Of a DNA stretch of 64,000 nucleotides, positions 1 through 8,411 are shown piece by piece. Source of the stretch: Paracoccaceae bacterium. GTDB taxonomy: Bacteria > Pseudomonadota > Alphaproteobacteria > Rhodobacterales > Rhodobacteraceae. Position 1 is the stretch's first letter; the number at the start of each line of letters is the position of its first letter. The position numbers were made by a program, and so were the translations under genes. The stretch spans positions 23,531-87,530 of the forward strand of contig CANNIA010000014.1 in NCBI GenBank assembly GCA_947504705.1. The letters are read 5' to 3'. The notes below the pieces were generated by a model, which saw nothing but the letters and a program-made list of their open reading frames with translations, was not told the origin of the DNA and ran no database searches.

Positions 1-221
1 CCTTCCCGGCCATGGTGGTCTATGCGCAGGACCTCATGCCGCAAAATACCGGCATGGTTGCGGGGCTGCTTTTCGGCCTTGCCTTTGGCACCGCCGCACT
101 TGGGGCAGCAGGTCTGGGCGTGCTGGCCGACCACTGGGGCATTGTTAGGGTTTACCAGATCTGCGCCTTCCTGCCGCTCTTGGGTCTGGTCGCCTTCCTG
201 CTGCCTGACCTGCGAGACTGA
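1..221 (+). CDS. fsr: MFS transporter, fosmidomycin-resistance (Fsr) type, C-terminal part
   Basis: Only the last 72 residues are visible. The reading frame begins at base 3 and the start lies left of the window. The fragment holds two hydrophobic helices joined by a short polar loop (ADHWG), and it ends after a FLLPDL motif. The stretch VVYAQDLMP followed by GMVAGLLFGLAFG closely resembles the last two helices of Fsr-type major facilitator exporters, which pump small drugs such as fosmidomycin out across the inner membrane. The exact substrate cannot be judged from this part. A terminator-like hairpin lies about 140 bases downstream. Confidence 0.75.
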   Translation, partial: FPAMVVYAQDLMPQNTGMVAGLLFGLAFGTAALGAAGLGVLADHWGIVRVYQICAFLPLLGLVAFLLPDLRD

Positions 222-358
222 CCGCATTTGCGGCAAATGCTGCGGGCTTCGCGTTTGCGCAAGGCGGCGGGTTCCGGTATCTCTACACAAGTCAGGGCAG
301 GAAGCCCGGGACCCTTTACAGATCACGTGCGGTGCTTGGGGTGTGCACGTGGGGTGGA

Positions 359-399
359 TGAAGGGTCCCGTAGGGGTGCGGGACCCTTCATTCCGTTTT
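359..399 (+). terminator. Intrinsic terminator-like hairpin
   Basis: A perfect 12-bp stem (TGAAGGGTCCCG at 359-370 and its complement at 379-390) closes an 8-base loop and is followed by a T-rich tail (TTCCGTTTT). It lies downstream of the Fsr-type gene and upstream of the broken glycosyltransferase. The surrounding 222-564 stretch shows no convincing reading frame. Confidence 0.65.
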
Positions 400-564
400 C
401 TGCAAGATGACATGTCGACTTGATCCCTGATCAAGCGCCGTGCAGCGCGCCGCCGTTCCTGAATCCTGCGGACCATGTGACGCGGTCCGACCAACTTGCG
501 ATAGCCCCGTTTGTTGCCAGCGTTCCGGCCACGGGCAAGTCTTGGCGCAATGCGGGAACTGCGC

Positions 565-660
565 ATGATTGAATGCAAAATGCTTCGACAAGCCCACCCT
601 GGGTCGCCCGTCGTGATCGCGGTCTTTTCCTATCGATACGAAGCCCATCTTCGTCCCTGA
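565..660 (+). pseudogene. Detached N-terminal fragment of the glycosyltransferase (frameshift)
   Basis: This short frame reads SPVVIAVFSYRYEAHL and then hits a TGA at 658-660. Moving one base to the next frame at about 651 continues directly as VPDLIENIRPFVHGYVAWDD, which joins the long frame starting at 698. The joined sequence reads like the usual start of Rhodobacterales glycosyltransferases of this type (a beta strand, then a VPDL helix). One extra C in CATCTTCGTCCC at about 647-658 would account for the break. It is either a real frameshift mutation or a sequencing error. Start codons at 550, 565 and 580 are all possible. Confidence 0.6.
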
Positions 661-697
661 TCTGATCGAGAATATCCGCCCCTTCGTTCATGGCTAC

Positions 698-2491
698 GTG
701 GCTTGGGATGACCGCGCCGCAACCGCCGAACTCACCTTCGTGCCCGAAAGGCGCAACCGCCTGCTTGCCCAGGCCCGCCAGATGGGCGCGCTCTGGATCC
801 TGGCGGTCGACCCGGATGAACGGATCGAGGCAAACTTCACCAAGCGCCTGCCGGAAATCCTTGCCATGGGCGAGGGCAACCTCTGGACCTTTACCCTGCG
901 CGAAATGTTCACCGCCGACAGCTATCGCACCGACGGGATCTGGGGCGCAAAGAAGCGGATCCGCTTGTTCCCCGCGAAGGCAGCCGAACGGAAACTGGAC
1001 GCGGCGCTTCACGGCAGCTGGGTTGCCGATCCGACCGGCTACACCATCCGCGACGCCGAAACCAACTACTACCACCTGCGCATGGCCACCCCCGAACGCC
1101 GCCGCCTGCGCCGCGAGCTTTATGCAACTGCCGACCCAACCCGCCAGTTTCAGGCCCTTGGCTACGACTATCTTGATGACGACCGTGGCATGGTGCTGGA
1201 AAAGATCCCGCAAGGCCGGGACTTCAAACCGCCCTACTTCGAGGATCACGGGCTTTGGTCGCCAGATCCCGGCAAGCTTGGCGCAATCATCCCCGACCCA
1301 GCCGAAGCCCGCCTGACCTATGTCTCAAAGGCTCCGGCGCGAGGTGGTCACGCTCAGGCCAGCCATGTGCTGCAGGATCTTGCCGATGCCGATCCCGCCG
1401 ATGCCGATCTTCTGCCCATGGCCGCAATGCTGGCCCGAACGGCGCGCGACATGCCGCGCACGCAAGCTTTGGCCTCGGCCATTCTGGACCAGACACCCGA
1501 CAACGCCCTTGCGCTTTACCTGCGGGGGCTGGCCACGGGCGGCGATCAGTCCAGCCTTGCCGACCTTGCCCGCCTGCATGACCTTGTCGGCGATTGCCAT
1601 CTTACCCGCGACCTTGCCTCCCGGATTTCTCGCGATACCGACGACATTAGCCAACCGACGGCGCTCTGGCGTCGCTGGGTGCCGGGTCCAGCAACCTGCC
1701 ATGAGGGCGCGCAGATTTCCGCCGCACCAATGTCGGTGGTGGTGATCGGCTACCGAGCGCAAGCCGGGCTTGCCGCCGCCGTCGCCTCCCTTCGCGCGCA
1801 GGATCCGCCTTGCGAAATCGTCGTGGTGAACTCCGGCGGCGGCCCCATCGAAACCCTGCTTGCCGACCATCAGGACCACATCCGCCTGATCAGCACCGAT
1901 CAGCGCCTTTTTGTCGGCGCTGGCCGCAACATCGGCATCGACGCCTCGCGCGGGAAGATCGTCGGGTTTCTGGCGCGCGACTGTCAGGCCCTGCCCGGCT
2001 GGGTTGCCGGTCGGATGCAAAGGCACGATCTTGGCGCGCAATGCGTGTCAAATCCCGTAGTGCCCGAGCCGGGCGCAAGCCCTCGGGCCCTGGCTGCCAC
2101 CGCCGCACAACGCCTAAGCCGCAACCCTTCGACCCCGCCTGCCCAAGTGTTGCATTCTGGACGGTCCATTGTCCGCGATACCTTGTCGCTTGCCGGATAC
2201 TACCCAACCGGAATGCGCGTTTCCGAAGACACCGCGATGAACCGGCAACTTGATCGTTTGGCTGCCTGTGTCAGGGCACCCGATGTCCACACGACGCATA
2301 AGGAACCGACCAGCTTTCTGGGCCTTATCCGTGACTATTTCGGGCGCGGGTTTCGCATGGCCCCCGAACAACCTTTCCGCGGCAAGCCCGGCAATCCGTC
2401 AAGCAAGGCGCAAAGCTGGCTGGCCCTGTCCTGGCGGAATAGCCTGACCCGCAGGCCCTTTGCGGGCGAGGAAATTTCAACCTCGGAATGA
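698..2491 (+). CDS. Two-domain glycosyltransferase (family 2-like), N-terminus frameshifted off
   Basis: The open frame starts formally at a GTG, but its natural N-terminus lies in another frame just upstream, so the gene is probably disrupted. Residues 1-150 carry an acidic DPDER motif (38-42), typical of the nucleotide-sugar and metal site of GT-A enzymes. The middle (about 220-330) is alanine/leucine-rich and TPR-like. Residues 345-540 form a second GT-A-like domain with MSVVVIGYRAQ, then a GAGRNIGIDASRG segment typical of family 2 transferases. The role is probably sugar transfer to a surface polysaccharide or protein; donor and acceptor are unknown. It overlaps the next gene by ATGA, suggesting coupled translation. 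Confidence 0.65.
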   Translation: MAWDDRAATAELTFVPERRNRLLAQARQMGALWILAVDPDERIEANFTKRLPEILAMGEGNLWTFTLREMFTADSYRTDGIWGAKKRIRLFPAKAAERKLDAALHGSWVADPTGYTIRDAETNYYHLRMATPERRRLRRELYATADPTRQFQALGYDYLDDDRGMVLEKIPQGRDFKPPYFEDHGLWSPDPGKLGAIIPDPAEARLTYVSKAPARGGHAQASHVLQDLADADPADADLLPMAAMLARTARDMPRTQALASAILDQTPDNALALYLRGLATGGDQSSLADLARLHDLVGDCHLTRDLASRISRDTDDISQPTALWRRWVPGPATCHEGAQISAAPMSVVVIGYRAQAGLAAAVASLRAQDPPCEIVVVNSGGGPIETLLADHQDHIRLISTDQRLFVGAGRNIGIDASRGKIVGFLARDCQALPGWVAGRMQRHDLGAQCVSNPVVPEPGASPRALAATAAQRLSRNPSTPPAQVLHSGRSIVRDTLSLAGYYPTGMRVSEDTAMNRQLDRLAACVRAPDVHTTHKEPTSFLGLIRDYFGRGFRMAPEQPFRGKPGNPSSKAQSWLALSWRNSLTRRPFAGEEISTSE

Positions 2492-3117
2492 CGCGGGGCA
2501 GGCTTGCGGTAAGCTTCACGATCACGCTCGCCAAATTCCTCGGCGTCTTGCGTGGTGTTGCCCGACAGCGCAAGGCAGACCGTGCCCCGTTACAGGCCCA
2601 ACAGGCGCTTGCCTCGAACGCAAGCCCCGCGTCCGACGCCCGCGTGATGTCAATTGGCCAAAAGGCGGCAGCCCTTGACCCACAGGACTCCGCCAAGCTG
2701 CTTTTCCTTGGCAAGACCCTGGTCCGGCTTGGCCGCGATGGTACCGCTGCCTTCCGTGCGGCCTTGGCCCTTGATCCAACGCGGCCGGAACCCCTTTCGC
2801 ATCTCCTTGCCCCGTTGATCGCGCAAGGCGATTGGCCAACCGCTCTGGCGACAGCCGAAACCGCAGCCGAAACCACCCCGCAATTGGCCGAGCTTTGGAT
2901 GTTGGCCGCCGAAATTGCCGCGACGTCCGGGCGAAAGGCACTTGCGACTGCCTACTTGCAACGGTCCCTAAGCCTTGCGCCACACCTTCCCGCCGCACAT
3001 GCAAAGGCCGAAAGACTGTACCAAGTGCTCGGAAGCCCAGCCGCCGCCGCGCGTCGCCGTGCCACAGCTGATCGGCTGCAAGCCGATCTTGCCGGCAACA
3101 AGGTCAATGGCGACTGA
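2488..3117 (+). CDS. TPR-repeat protein
   Basis: This 209-residue protein starts inside the glycosyltransferase stop codon (ATGA overlap), so the two were probably made together. From about residue 50 it is built of alanine/leucine-rich helical pairs with TPR-like spacing (AALDPQDSAKLLFLGKTL, ALALDPTRPEPLSHLL, SLSLAPHLPAAHAKA). There is no clear signal peptide. TPR proteins act as binding scaffolds, and here a role beside the glycosyltransferase is likely but unproven. The upstream partner is frameshifted, so the pair may no longer work as a unit. Confidence 0.7.
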   Translation: MTRGRLAVSFTITLAKFLGVLRGVARQRKADRAPLQAQQALASNASPASDARVMSIGQKAAALDPQDSAKLLFLGKTLVRLGRDGTAAFRAALALDPTRPEPLSHLLAPLIAQGDWPTALATAETAAETTPQLAELWMLAAEIAATSGRKALATAYLQRSLSLAPHLPAAHAKAERLYQVLGSPAAAARRRATADRLQADLAGNKVNGD

Positions 3118-3136
3118 TCAAACCCGCCTATGGCGC

Positions 3137-3159
3137 AGGGTGGGCAATCTGCCCACCTT
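3137..3159. terminator. Bidirectional hairpin of the GGGTGGGCAAT repeat family
   Basis: GGTGGGCA (3139-3146) pairs with TGCCCACC (3150-3157), extended by one G-T and one A-T pair. It sits in the short gap between two convergent genes, so it could end transcription from both sides. A closely related but perfect palindrome lies at 33458-33485, also between convergent genes. Confidence 0.55.
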
Positions 3160-3167
3160 CCCCGGCC

Positions 3168-3581
3168 TCAGAACGCGTTCAGCACCGCGCCCATGATCGT
3201 GCAACCCACGATGCTGTTCACCCCGTCGATCACCGTCAACGCCGGTTTGCGCATCGCAAAGCCATAGTTCATCGCGACCCAAGGCGTGATGAAGAAGGCC
3301 CCGATGCCAAGACCGGCAACTGCGCCGCCGCCGATGCTTGTGACACCCGAGGTCGCCAGCAGATGCCGCATCATCCCCGCGACCAGGACCATCGCCACCA
3401 GCCCGATCACAAAGGGCATCGGGCTTGATCCGCCTTGGCTGTCAGCGCGCATCGGGCGGCCCTTGTCATCGCATTGCAGTTCGGCCGCCGCGATCCAAGG
3501 CTTCGACATCGACATGTACCAGACCGCGCCGAAGGCGAAGGCGGCCAACGCGGCCGCCGGAACGTTAAGAGCTTCCATCAC
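3168..3581 (-). CDS. DUF1761 family membrane protein
   Basis: This 137-residue integral membrane protein has four hydrophobic segments: near the N-terminus (ALNVPAAALAAFAFGAVWY), the middle (PFVIGLVAMVLVAGMM), then AGLGIGAFFITPWVAMNYGFA and a C-terminal IVGCTIMGAVLNAF. Length and spacing fit the DUF1761 family, short four-helix proteins of unknown function that are common in alphaproteobacteria. It is a single-gene unit, convergent with the TPR gene, with a 158-base upstream region that probably holds its promoter. No function can be assigned. Confidence 0.75.
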   Translation of the reverse strand: MMEALNVPAAALAAFAFGAVWYMSMSKPWIAAAELQCDDKGRPMRADSQGGSSPMPFVIGLVAMVLVAGMMRHLLATSGVTSIGGGAVAGLGIGAFFITPWVAMNYGFAMRKPALTVIDGVNSIVGCTIMGAVLNAF

Positions 3582-3739
3582 TCATCCCTCCCGACAGTTT
3601 GCCCGGACTTTGCAGGAAAGCGGGCCTTCGGGATAGCAAAATCTGTTGCGGGGACCGATGAAGGTCTTGCCAGATAATTAATGAATACGCGCAAGTCATT
3701 GCGTTCAAATGGTTTTCGGAATCCGCCCAGCGTGGACAG

Positions 3740-4159
3740 TCAGGGCTCCACGCCCCCCATCCGGCAGACGATCTCCCATTCCTCCGGGCTGACCGGCTGC
3801 ACCGAAAGCCGCGAGTTGTTGATCAGAACCATCCCCTCCAGCCCCGGACGAACCTTGCAGTCCTCCAGCGTGACGGCCCGCTTGAACGGCCGCACCGCCC
3901 TGATCCAGACACAGTCCCAGCGGGGGTCATCCGTGGTGGAATCCGGGCTGCTTTCCCGGCAGACCTCGACGATACCGACCACCTCTTTCCCGACGTTGGA
4001 GTGATAATAGAACCCCAGATCCCCCACCTTCATCGCCCGCATGTTGTTGCGGGCCTGATAGTTGCGAACCCCGTGCCATTCCTCGCCCACGGCTGCTTTG
4101 GCGACCTGCTGATCCCAAGACCAGGTGTCCGGCTCGGATTTGAACAGCCAGCGGTTCAT
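3740..4159 (-). CDS. EVE domain protein
   Basis: The 139-residue protein begins MNRWLFKSEPDTWSWDQ, the classic start of EVE (PUA-like) proteins, followed by WHGVRNYQARNNM and GDLGFYYHSN. These motifs form the pocket that in the family binds modified bases or nucleic acid. The ATG at 4159 is chosen over a longer open frame because family members begin here and because it overlaps the yciI stop by ATGA. It is the last gene of tsaD-gpsA-yciI-EVE. Its cellular role in bacteria is poorly defined; binding of modified DNA or RNA is likely. Confidence 0.88.
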   Translation of the reverse strand: MNRWLFKSEPDTWSWDQQVAKAAVGEEWHGVRNYQARNNMRAMKVGDLGFYYHSNVGKEVVGIVEVCRESSPDSTTDDPRWDCVWIRAVRPFKRAVTLEDCKVRPGLEGMVLINNSRLSVQPVSPEEWEIVCRMGGVEP

Positions 4160-4434
4160 CCAATCACCCGCTTCCATTCCTGGATCATCACCGACTGAAA
4201 CAGCCCAGCCTTCGCATAGGGGTCCGCTTCGGCCCAAGCCTCCGCCTCTCCCCGGGTCCCGACGCCAAGGATCAACAAAGACCCGCACATCTGCCCCGCC
4301 GCATCGATGAACGGCCCCGCCTGTTCCACGACACCCGAGGACTTGATATGCTCCAGATGCGCCGCTCGGTTCTCGACCCGGGTTTGTAGGGCATTGGGCT
4401 TGTCGATGCAGATCAGAGCGTAGCGCATGGTCAT
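4156..4434 (-). CDS. YciI family protein
   Basis: This 92-residue protein matches the YciI/YCII fold, a small dimeric ferredoxin-like domain. Visible features are the N-terminal strand MRYALICIDKP, then RAAHLEHIKSSG with the conserved His, a PFIDAAGQMCGSLLIL strand pair, and the ADPYAKAGLFQSV motif typical of the family. Its true reaction is unknown. It overlaps both neighbours by four bases (ATGA), so it is coupled to gpsA upstream and the EVE gene downstream. A second ATG two codons in could be the real start. Confidence 0.88.
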   Translation of the reverse strand: MTMRYALICIDKPNALQTRVENRAAHLEHIKSSGVVEQAGPFIDAAGQMCGSLLILGVGTRGEAEAWAEADPYAKAGLFQSVMIQEWKRVIG

Positions 4435-5387
4435 TCCTGTTTCAGAGGGCGGCCCATCAGAAGGCCGACAGCATCTTTCACACCAGTCCGGCCAAGGGCA
4501 AGAGCGTCGACCATCGCCGTCACCGGCATCTCGATCCCCAGGGTCCCCGCCAACGCCACAACCGCGCGGGCCGTGGCAACGCCTTCGACGGTGACCGAAG
4601 GGTCAAAGCTTTCGCCCTTGCCCAGCGCCAGCCCATAGCGAAAGTTCCGCGACTGGGCCGAGGTGCAGGTCAGCACCAGATCGCCAAACCCCGACAACCC
4701 CGCCAAAGTCTCGGCCCGCGCTCCCAAAGCCATGGCAAGCCGCACCATCTCGGCATAGCCCCGCGTCATCAGTGCGGCGCGGGCACTGTCGCCCAGCCCC
4801 GCGCCGATCACGGTTCCTGCGCCAATCGCGACCACGTTCTTCAACGCTCCGCCCAGTTCCGCGCCCTTCACGTCATCCGTCCGGTAAAGCCGCAAAGTGG
4901 GGGTCGAGAGCAGTTCTTGCAGCCCGGCCCCTTCGCCCGCCACGGCCAGCGTCAACGCCGTTGGCAGGCCTCGCGCTATGTCGGCGGCAAAACTTGGCCC
5001 GGTCAAAATCGCCGCCTGCGCCCCCGGTCTGAGCCCAAGGATCAAGGCAACCGGCCCCTGCAAGGTCGCAAGGTCCACCCCCTTGCAGCAGGCGACCAAG
5101 GGCTGCTGCCCGTCGATCCCCGGATAGGCCGCCAGCACCGCACCCAGACTTTGCATCGGCGTCGCCAGCAGCAGCGCCTTGCCCCCGCAAACCTCGGCCA
5201 GATCGGCATGCGCGGTCACGCCTTCGGGCAGGGTGACGCTGGGCAGCGCGACCTCGTTCAGCCGCGTCTCTTGCATGGCACGAACCTGCGCCGGGTCACG
5301 CGCCCAAAGCCGGACCTCGCGCCCGCTCTTGGCCAAGGCCACCGCGAGTGCCGTGCCAAATTCTCCCGCTCCGACGATGCCGATCAT
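4431..5387 (-). CDS. gpsA: NAD(P)-dependent glycerol-3-phosphate dehydrogenase
   Basis: GpsA reduces dihydroxyacetone phosphate to sn-glycerol 3-phosphate, the backbone for phospholipids, in the cytoplasm. The 318-residue protein has the N-terminal dinucleotide fold (GAGEFG, residues 6-11), a CCKGVD segment, the catalytic-domain motif [13 protein letters not shown] with the active lysine, and [11 protein letters not shown]. Its length is slightly below the family norm of about 330. It overlaps tsaD upstream and yciI downstream by ATGA, so the four genes form one tightly coupled unit. Confidence 0.95.
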   Translation of the reverse strand: MIGIVGAGEFGTALAVALAKSGREVRLWARDPAQVRAMQETRLNEVALPSVTLPEGVTAHADLAEVCGGKALLLATPMQSLGAVLAAYPGIDGQQPLVACCKGVDLATLQGPVALILGLRPGAQAAILTGPSFAADIARGLPTALTLAVAGEGAGLQELLSTPTLRLYRTDDVKGAELGGALKNVVAIGAGTVIGAGLGDSARAALMTRGYAEMVRLAMALGARAETLAGLSGFGDLVLTCTSAQSRNFRYGLALGKGESFDPSVTVEGVATARAVVALAGTLGIEMPVTAMVDALALGRTGVKDAVGLLMGRPLKQE

Positions 5388-6472
5388 GCCTTGGCCCCCT
5401 TCTTGCCCGATCCAAGCAGAGCCGGGGCCTGATCGTCCAGTGGCCAGCGCGGCCGGGCGACGAAATCCGCCGAGGGCGCGATCCCGGCCCGCAGCCGTTC
5501 AATCCCCGTCCAAGCAATCATCGCCGCATTGTCGGTGCAAAGCCGCAGGGGCGGGGCAAGGAAGGGCACGCCAGCCTTTTCCGCCACCGCTTCAAGCCCC
5601 GCGCGGATTGCCTTGTTCGCCGCCACCCCGCCAGCAACCGCCAGCGCCTGCACACCGTCCCCGGCAAGGACCAAGGCCCGCGCGGTCTTGGTTGCCAGAA
5701 CCTCGGCCACGGCCGCCTGAAAGCTGGCGCAAAGGTCGCGGCGGTCCTGCACCGTGATCCCGCCCTTCTCGGCAATGATCGTATCCCGCGCCCTTAAGAG
5801 CGCGGTCTTGAGGCCGGAGAAGGACATGTCACAGCCCGCACGGTCCAGCAGTGGTCGGGGAAGCTGGAACCGCTTCGAATTCCCAAGCAGCGCCTCGACC
5901 TCAACCGCAGGCCCACCCGGTTGGGGTAGAGCCAAAAGCTTGGCGGTCTTGTCAAACGCCTCACCCGGAGCATCGTCAATCGTGCCACCCAGACGGCGGA
6001 ACCGGTCCACGCCTTCGACCAGCAGAAACTGGCAATGCCCACCGGACACCAGAAGCATCAGATAGGGGAACCCCACCCCGTCCGTCAGGCGGGGCGTCAG
6101 AGCGTGCCCGGCAAGGTGGTTCACCGGCATCAGCGGCAGACCCCTTGCCGCTGCCAACCCACGCGCCAACATCACGCCCGAGAGAACCCCACCAATCAGC
6201 CCCGGCCCTGCGGTAACTGCGATGCCGTCCAGATCGCCCAGACCCAGCCCTGCCACTTTCAACGCCCGTTCCACCACCGCATCCAGCCGCTCTGCATGGG
6301 CGCGGGCGGCGATTTCGGGGACGACGCCGCCGAAGGCCTCATGCAGCGCAGTTTGGCCACGGATTTCCGAGGACAGGATTTCCGCTGCCTCGCCCGCTCG
6401 CGCACGCACAACAGCGGCGGCGGTATCGTCGCAGCTGCTTTCAATGCCAAGCAGGGTCAGGGTGCGGGTCAT
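5384..6472 (-). CDS. tsaD: tRNA N6-adenosine threonylcarbamoyltransferase TsaD
   Basis: TsaD transfers the threonylcarbamoyl group to A37 of ANN-decoding tRNAs, with TsaB and TsaE, in the cytoplasm. The 362-residue product starts [17 protein letters not shown], the family's usual beginning, which sets the start at 6472 although the frame is open further upstream. Metal-site histidines lie in NHLAGH (118-123), with SGGH at 143-146, and a [10 protein letters not shown] motif near the C-terminus. It heads the operon with gpsA and is divergent from hemD across only 44 bases. Confidence 0.96.
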   Translation of the reverse strand: MTRTLTLLGIESSCDDTAAAVVRARAGEAAEILSSEIRGQTALHEAFGGVVPEIAARAHAERLDAVVERALKVAGLGLGDLDGIAVTAGPGLIGGVLSGVMLARGLAAARGLPLMPVNHLAGHALTPRLTDGVGFPYLMLLVSGGHCQFLLVEGVDRFRRLGGTIDDAPGEAFDKTAKLLALPQPGGPAVEVEALLGNSKRFQLPRPLLDRAGCDMSFSGLKTALLRARDTIIAEKGGITVQDRRDLCASFQAAVAEVLATKTARALVLAGDGVQALAVAGGVAANKAIRAGLEAVAEKAGVPFLAPPLRLCTDNAAMIAWTGIERLRAGIAPSADFVARPRWPLDDQAPALLGSGKKGAKA

Positions 6473-6516
6473 GGCTGCCGTTGCAGGAAGGGTTTGCGGC
6501 AGGTAACACCAGATGC

Positions 6517-7254
6517 ATGATGAAACAATCCTTGGACCCTGCGGTACCCGTGCTTCTGACCCGGCCCATGGAACAGGGTCAGGCCTTCGCCTGGCGCCTT
6601 GTCGAAAGGTTCGGGGCAAGGGTTCAGCCTTTGCTGTCGCCGCTGATGGCCCTGCACCCTTTGGCTCCGGACTTGCCCAAGGGTGACTTCTCCGCTGTGA
6701 TCTTCACCTCCTCTACCGGGATATCTTCCTCGCACCCGCTGCGCGTTGACCTTCCAGCCCGCGCCTATTGCGTCGGCCGCAAGACTGCCGAAGCGGCCCA
6801 AGCGGCGGGATTTCAAGCGATCTCGGCCAATGGCGATGCCGATGCGCTGCTGTCGCTGATCCTTGCCGATCCGCCCAAGGGCCGACTCCTTCACCTTCGC
6901 GGCGAAGAAGCGCGCGGCAATCTGGCCGAACGGCTTTCTGCAGCCGGGGTTCCGACAACTGACCTTGTCGTCTACCGGCAAGACCCCCAGCCCCTGACCG
7001 ACGAGGCGATTGCCCTCCTTCAAGCGGCCGGTCCGGTGATCCTGCCGCTGTTCTCGCCCCGCAGTGGGGCGCTTATGGCCAAAGCCCTGCACGCAGGCAT
7101 GCAAGCTCAGCTGTATCTTGCCGCGCTTAGCCCCGCTGTCGCCGAAGCTGCGTCCGGCATTCCCCGTATCGCGCTGGTCACGGCCAAGCGGCCAGACGCC
7201 GATGCGATGCTGGATGTGATTGCGACGCTGATTGTCGCAGCCCCGCCGCCTTGA
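6517..7254 (+). CDS. hemD: Uroporphyrinogen-III synthase
   Basis: HemD closes and inverts ring D of hydroxymethylbilane to give uroporphyrinogen III for heme, siroheme and bacteriochlorophyll. The family is poorly conserved, so the call rests on the two-lobed pattern ([19 protein letters not shown] at the start, FTSSTGI, a [11 protein letters not shown] hinge strand, [10 protein letters not shown] and LVVYRQ) and on context: hemD facing tsaD, followed by a mitofilin-like and a HemY-like gene, is a standard alphaproteobacterial arrangement. The tandem ATG at 6517/6520 is preferred over a TTG at 6481. The protein is 245 residues, normal for the family. Confidence 0.88.
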   Translation: MMKQSLDPAVPVLLTRPMEQGQAFAWRLVERFGARVQPLLSPLMALHPLAPDLPKGDFSAVIFTSSTGISSSHPLRVDLPARAYCVGRKTAEAAQAAGFQAISANGDADALLSLILADPPKGRLLHLRGEEARGNLAERLSAAGVPTTDLVVYRQDPQPLTDEAIALLQAAGPVILPLFSPRSGALMAKALHAGMQAQLYLAALSPAVAEAASGIPRIALVTAKRPDADAMLDVIATLIVAAPPP

Positions 7255-7307
7255 ACCTTGGGGCCCGCAGTGCTTAGGTTGGGACTGGACGTGAGAAGGG
7301 CCCAAGG

Positions 7308-8411
7308 ATGACCAGACGCAAGGATCCAGAGACCGAAGCGCCCGAACCGGTTCTGGAACCGGCCCCGGAAACCGTGGCCGCGCTGGTGGCCGAACCCCCT
7401 GCCTTCGTCACCGAACCTGCCGCGCCAATCCAGACCCCGGCGCCACGCCGCCGGTCCGGCATCCTTGGCCCGGTGCTTGGTGGTGCAATTGCCGCAGCCG
7501 GTGGGTTCGGACTTGCCCATTTCGACGTCTTCGACCTGCGCCCGGACCCCGCCCCCGACCAATCCGCCGAAATCGCCGCTCTGAACGGCCAGCTGGCCAA
7601 ACTTTCCGACGCAGCAGGCAGCGTCACGGCCCATGGCCAGATGCTTGATGCGCTGGATGCCCGGCTTGCCGCGCTTGAATCCCGCCCCGAGGCCGATCTT
7701 TCCGGGCTGAAGGCGCTTGAGGACCGGATGGCAGCGATCGAAGCGATGCCGGTTGGCGATGCAGCCTCAAATGCCGCCCTTGCCGCGCGCTTGGCCAAGA
7801 TCGAAACCGCCCTGCAATCACAGCCCGCCGCCGACACGACCGCGCTTAAGGCCGAACTTGACGCCGCCTTGGCCCGACTTGGTGAAGCCGAAGCCCAAGC
7901 CACCACCCGCACCGGTGAGGCTGAGGCCACCGCCGCCAAAGCCACCCGCGACCTTTCTTTGCGCGCGCTGACAGATGCGGTCACCTCTGGCCAGCCTTTC
8001 GCGGACAAGCTGCAGGCCCTTGCCGACCCCGCGCTTGACGTGGCGCTTGGACCGATGGCCGAGACCGGCGCGCCGACCTTAGCCGCCCTTCAGGCTGGCT
8101 TCCCAGACGCCGCCCGCGAAACCCTGCGCCTTGCGCGTGAGATCAGCCCTAACGACGGTTGGTCCGACCGGCTCTTGGATTTCCTCGCCTCGCAAACCGA
8201 GGCGCGATCCTTGACCCCGCGCGAAGGGACTGAGCCGGATGCCGTCCTGTCCCGCGCCGAATTTGCGCTGGGGGAAGGGCGCGTGACGGATGCCTTGGCC
8301 GAACTGGCAGCGATTGACCCCGCCCTTGTCGCTCCGCTGGACGTATGGACCAAGGATGCCAGCCTTTATGTCTCGACCATGGCAGCACTTGCCGCCGCAG
8401 GGGGTGAATGA
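7308..8411 (+). CDS. Mitofilin-like membrane protein (COG4223 type)
   Basis: This 367-residue inner-membrane protein has a proline/glutamate-rich cytoplasmic N-terminus, one transmembrane segment at about residues 46-66 (GILGPVLGGAIAAAGGFGLA), then a long alanine/leucine-rich coiled-coil region (about 85-220) and a helical C-terminal domain. This layout matches the alphaproteobacterial relatives of mitochondrial mitofilin/Mic60, which help shape inner membranes and contact the envelope. It lies between hemD and hemY and overlaps the latter by ATGA, the usual setting for this family. Confidence 0.8.
   Translation: MTRRKDPETEAPEPVLEPAPETVAALVAEPPAFVTEPAAPIQTPAPRRRSGILGPVLGGAIAAAGGFGLAHFDVFDLRPDPAPDQSAEIAALNGQLAKLSDAAGSVTAHGQMLDALDARLAALESRPEADLSGLKALEDRMAAIEAMPVGDAASNAALAARLAKIETALQSQPAADTTALKAELDAALARLGEAEAQATTRTGEAEATAAKATRDLSLRALTDAVTSGQPFADKLQALADPALDVALGPMAETGAPTLAALQAGFPDAARETLRLAREISPNDGWSDRLLDFLASQTEARSLTPREGTEPDAVLSRAEFALGEGRVTDALAELAAIDPALVAPLDVWTKDASLYVSTMAALAAAGGE

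Noticed and set aside
431..1249. 272-codon minus-strand frame over the glycosyltransferase start
   Set aside because: Low-complexity shadow; the plus strand has a coherent glycosyltransferase even across the frameshift.
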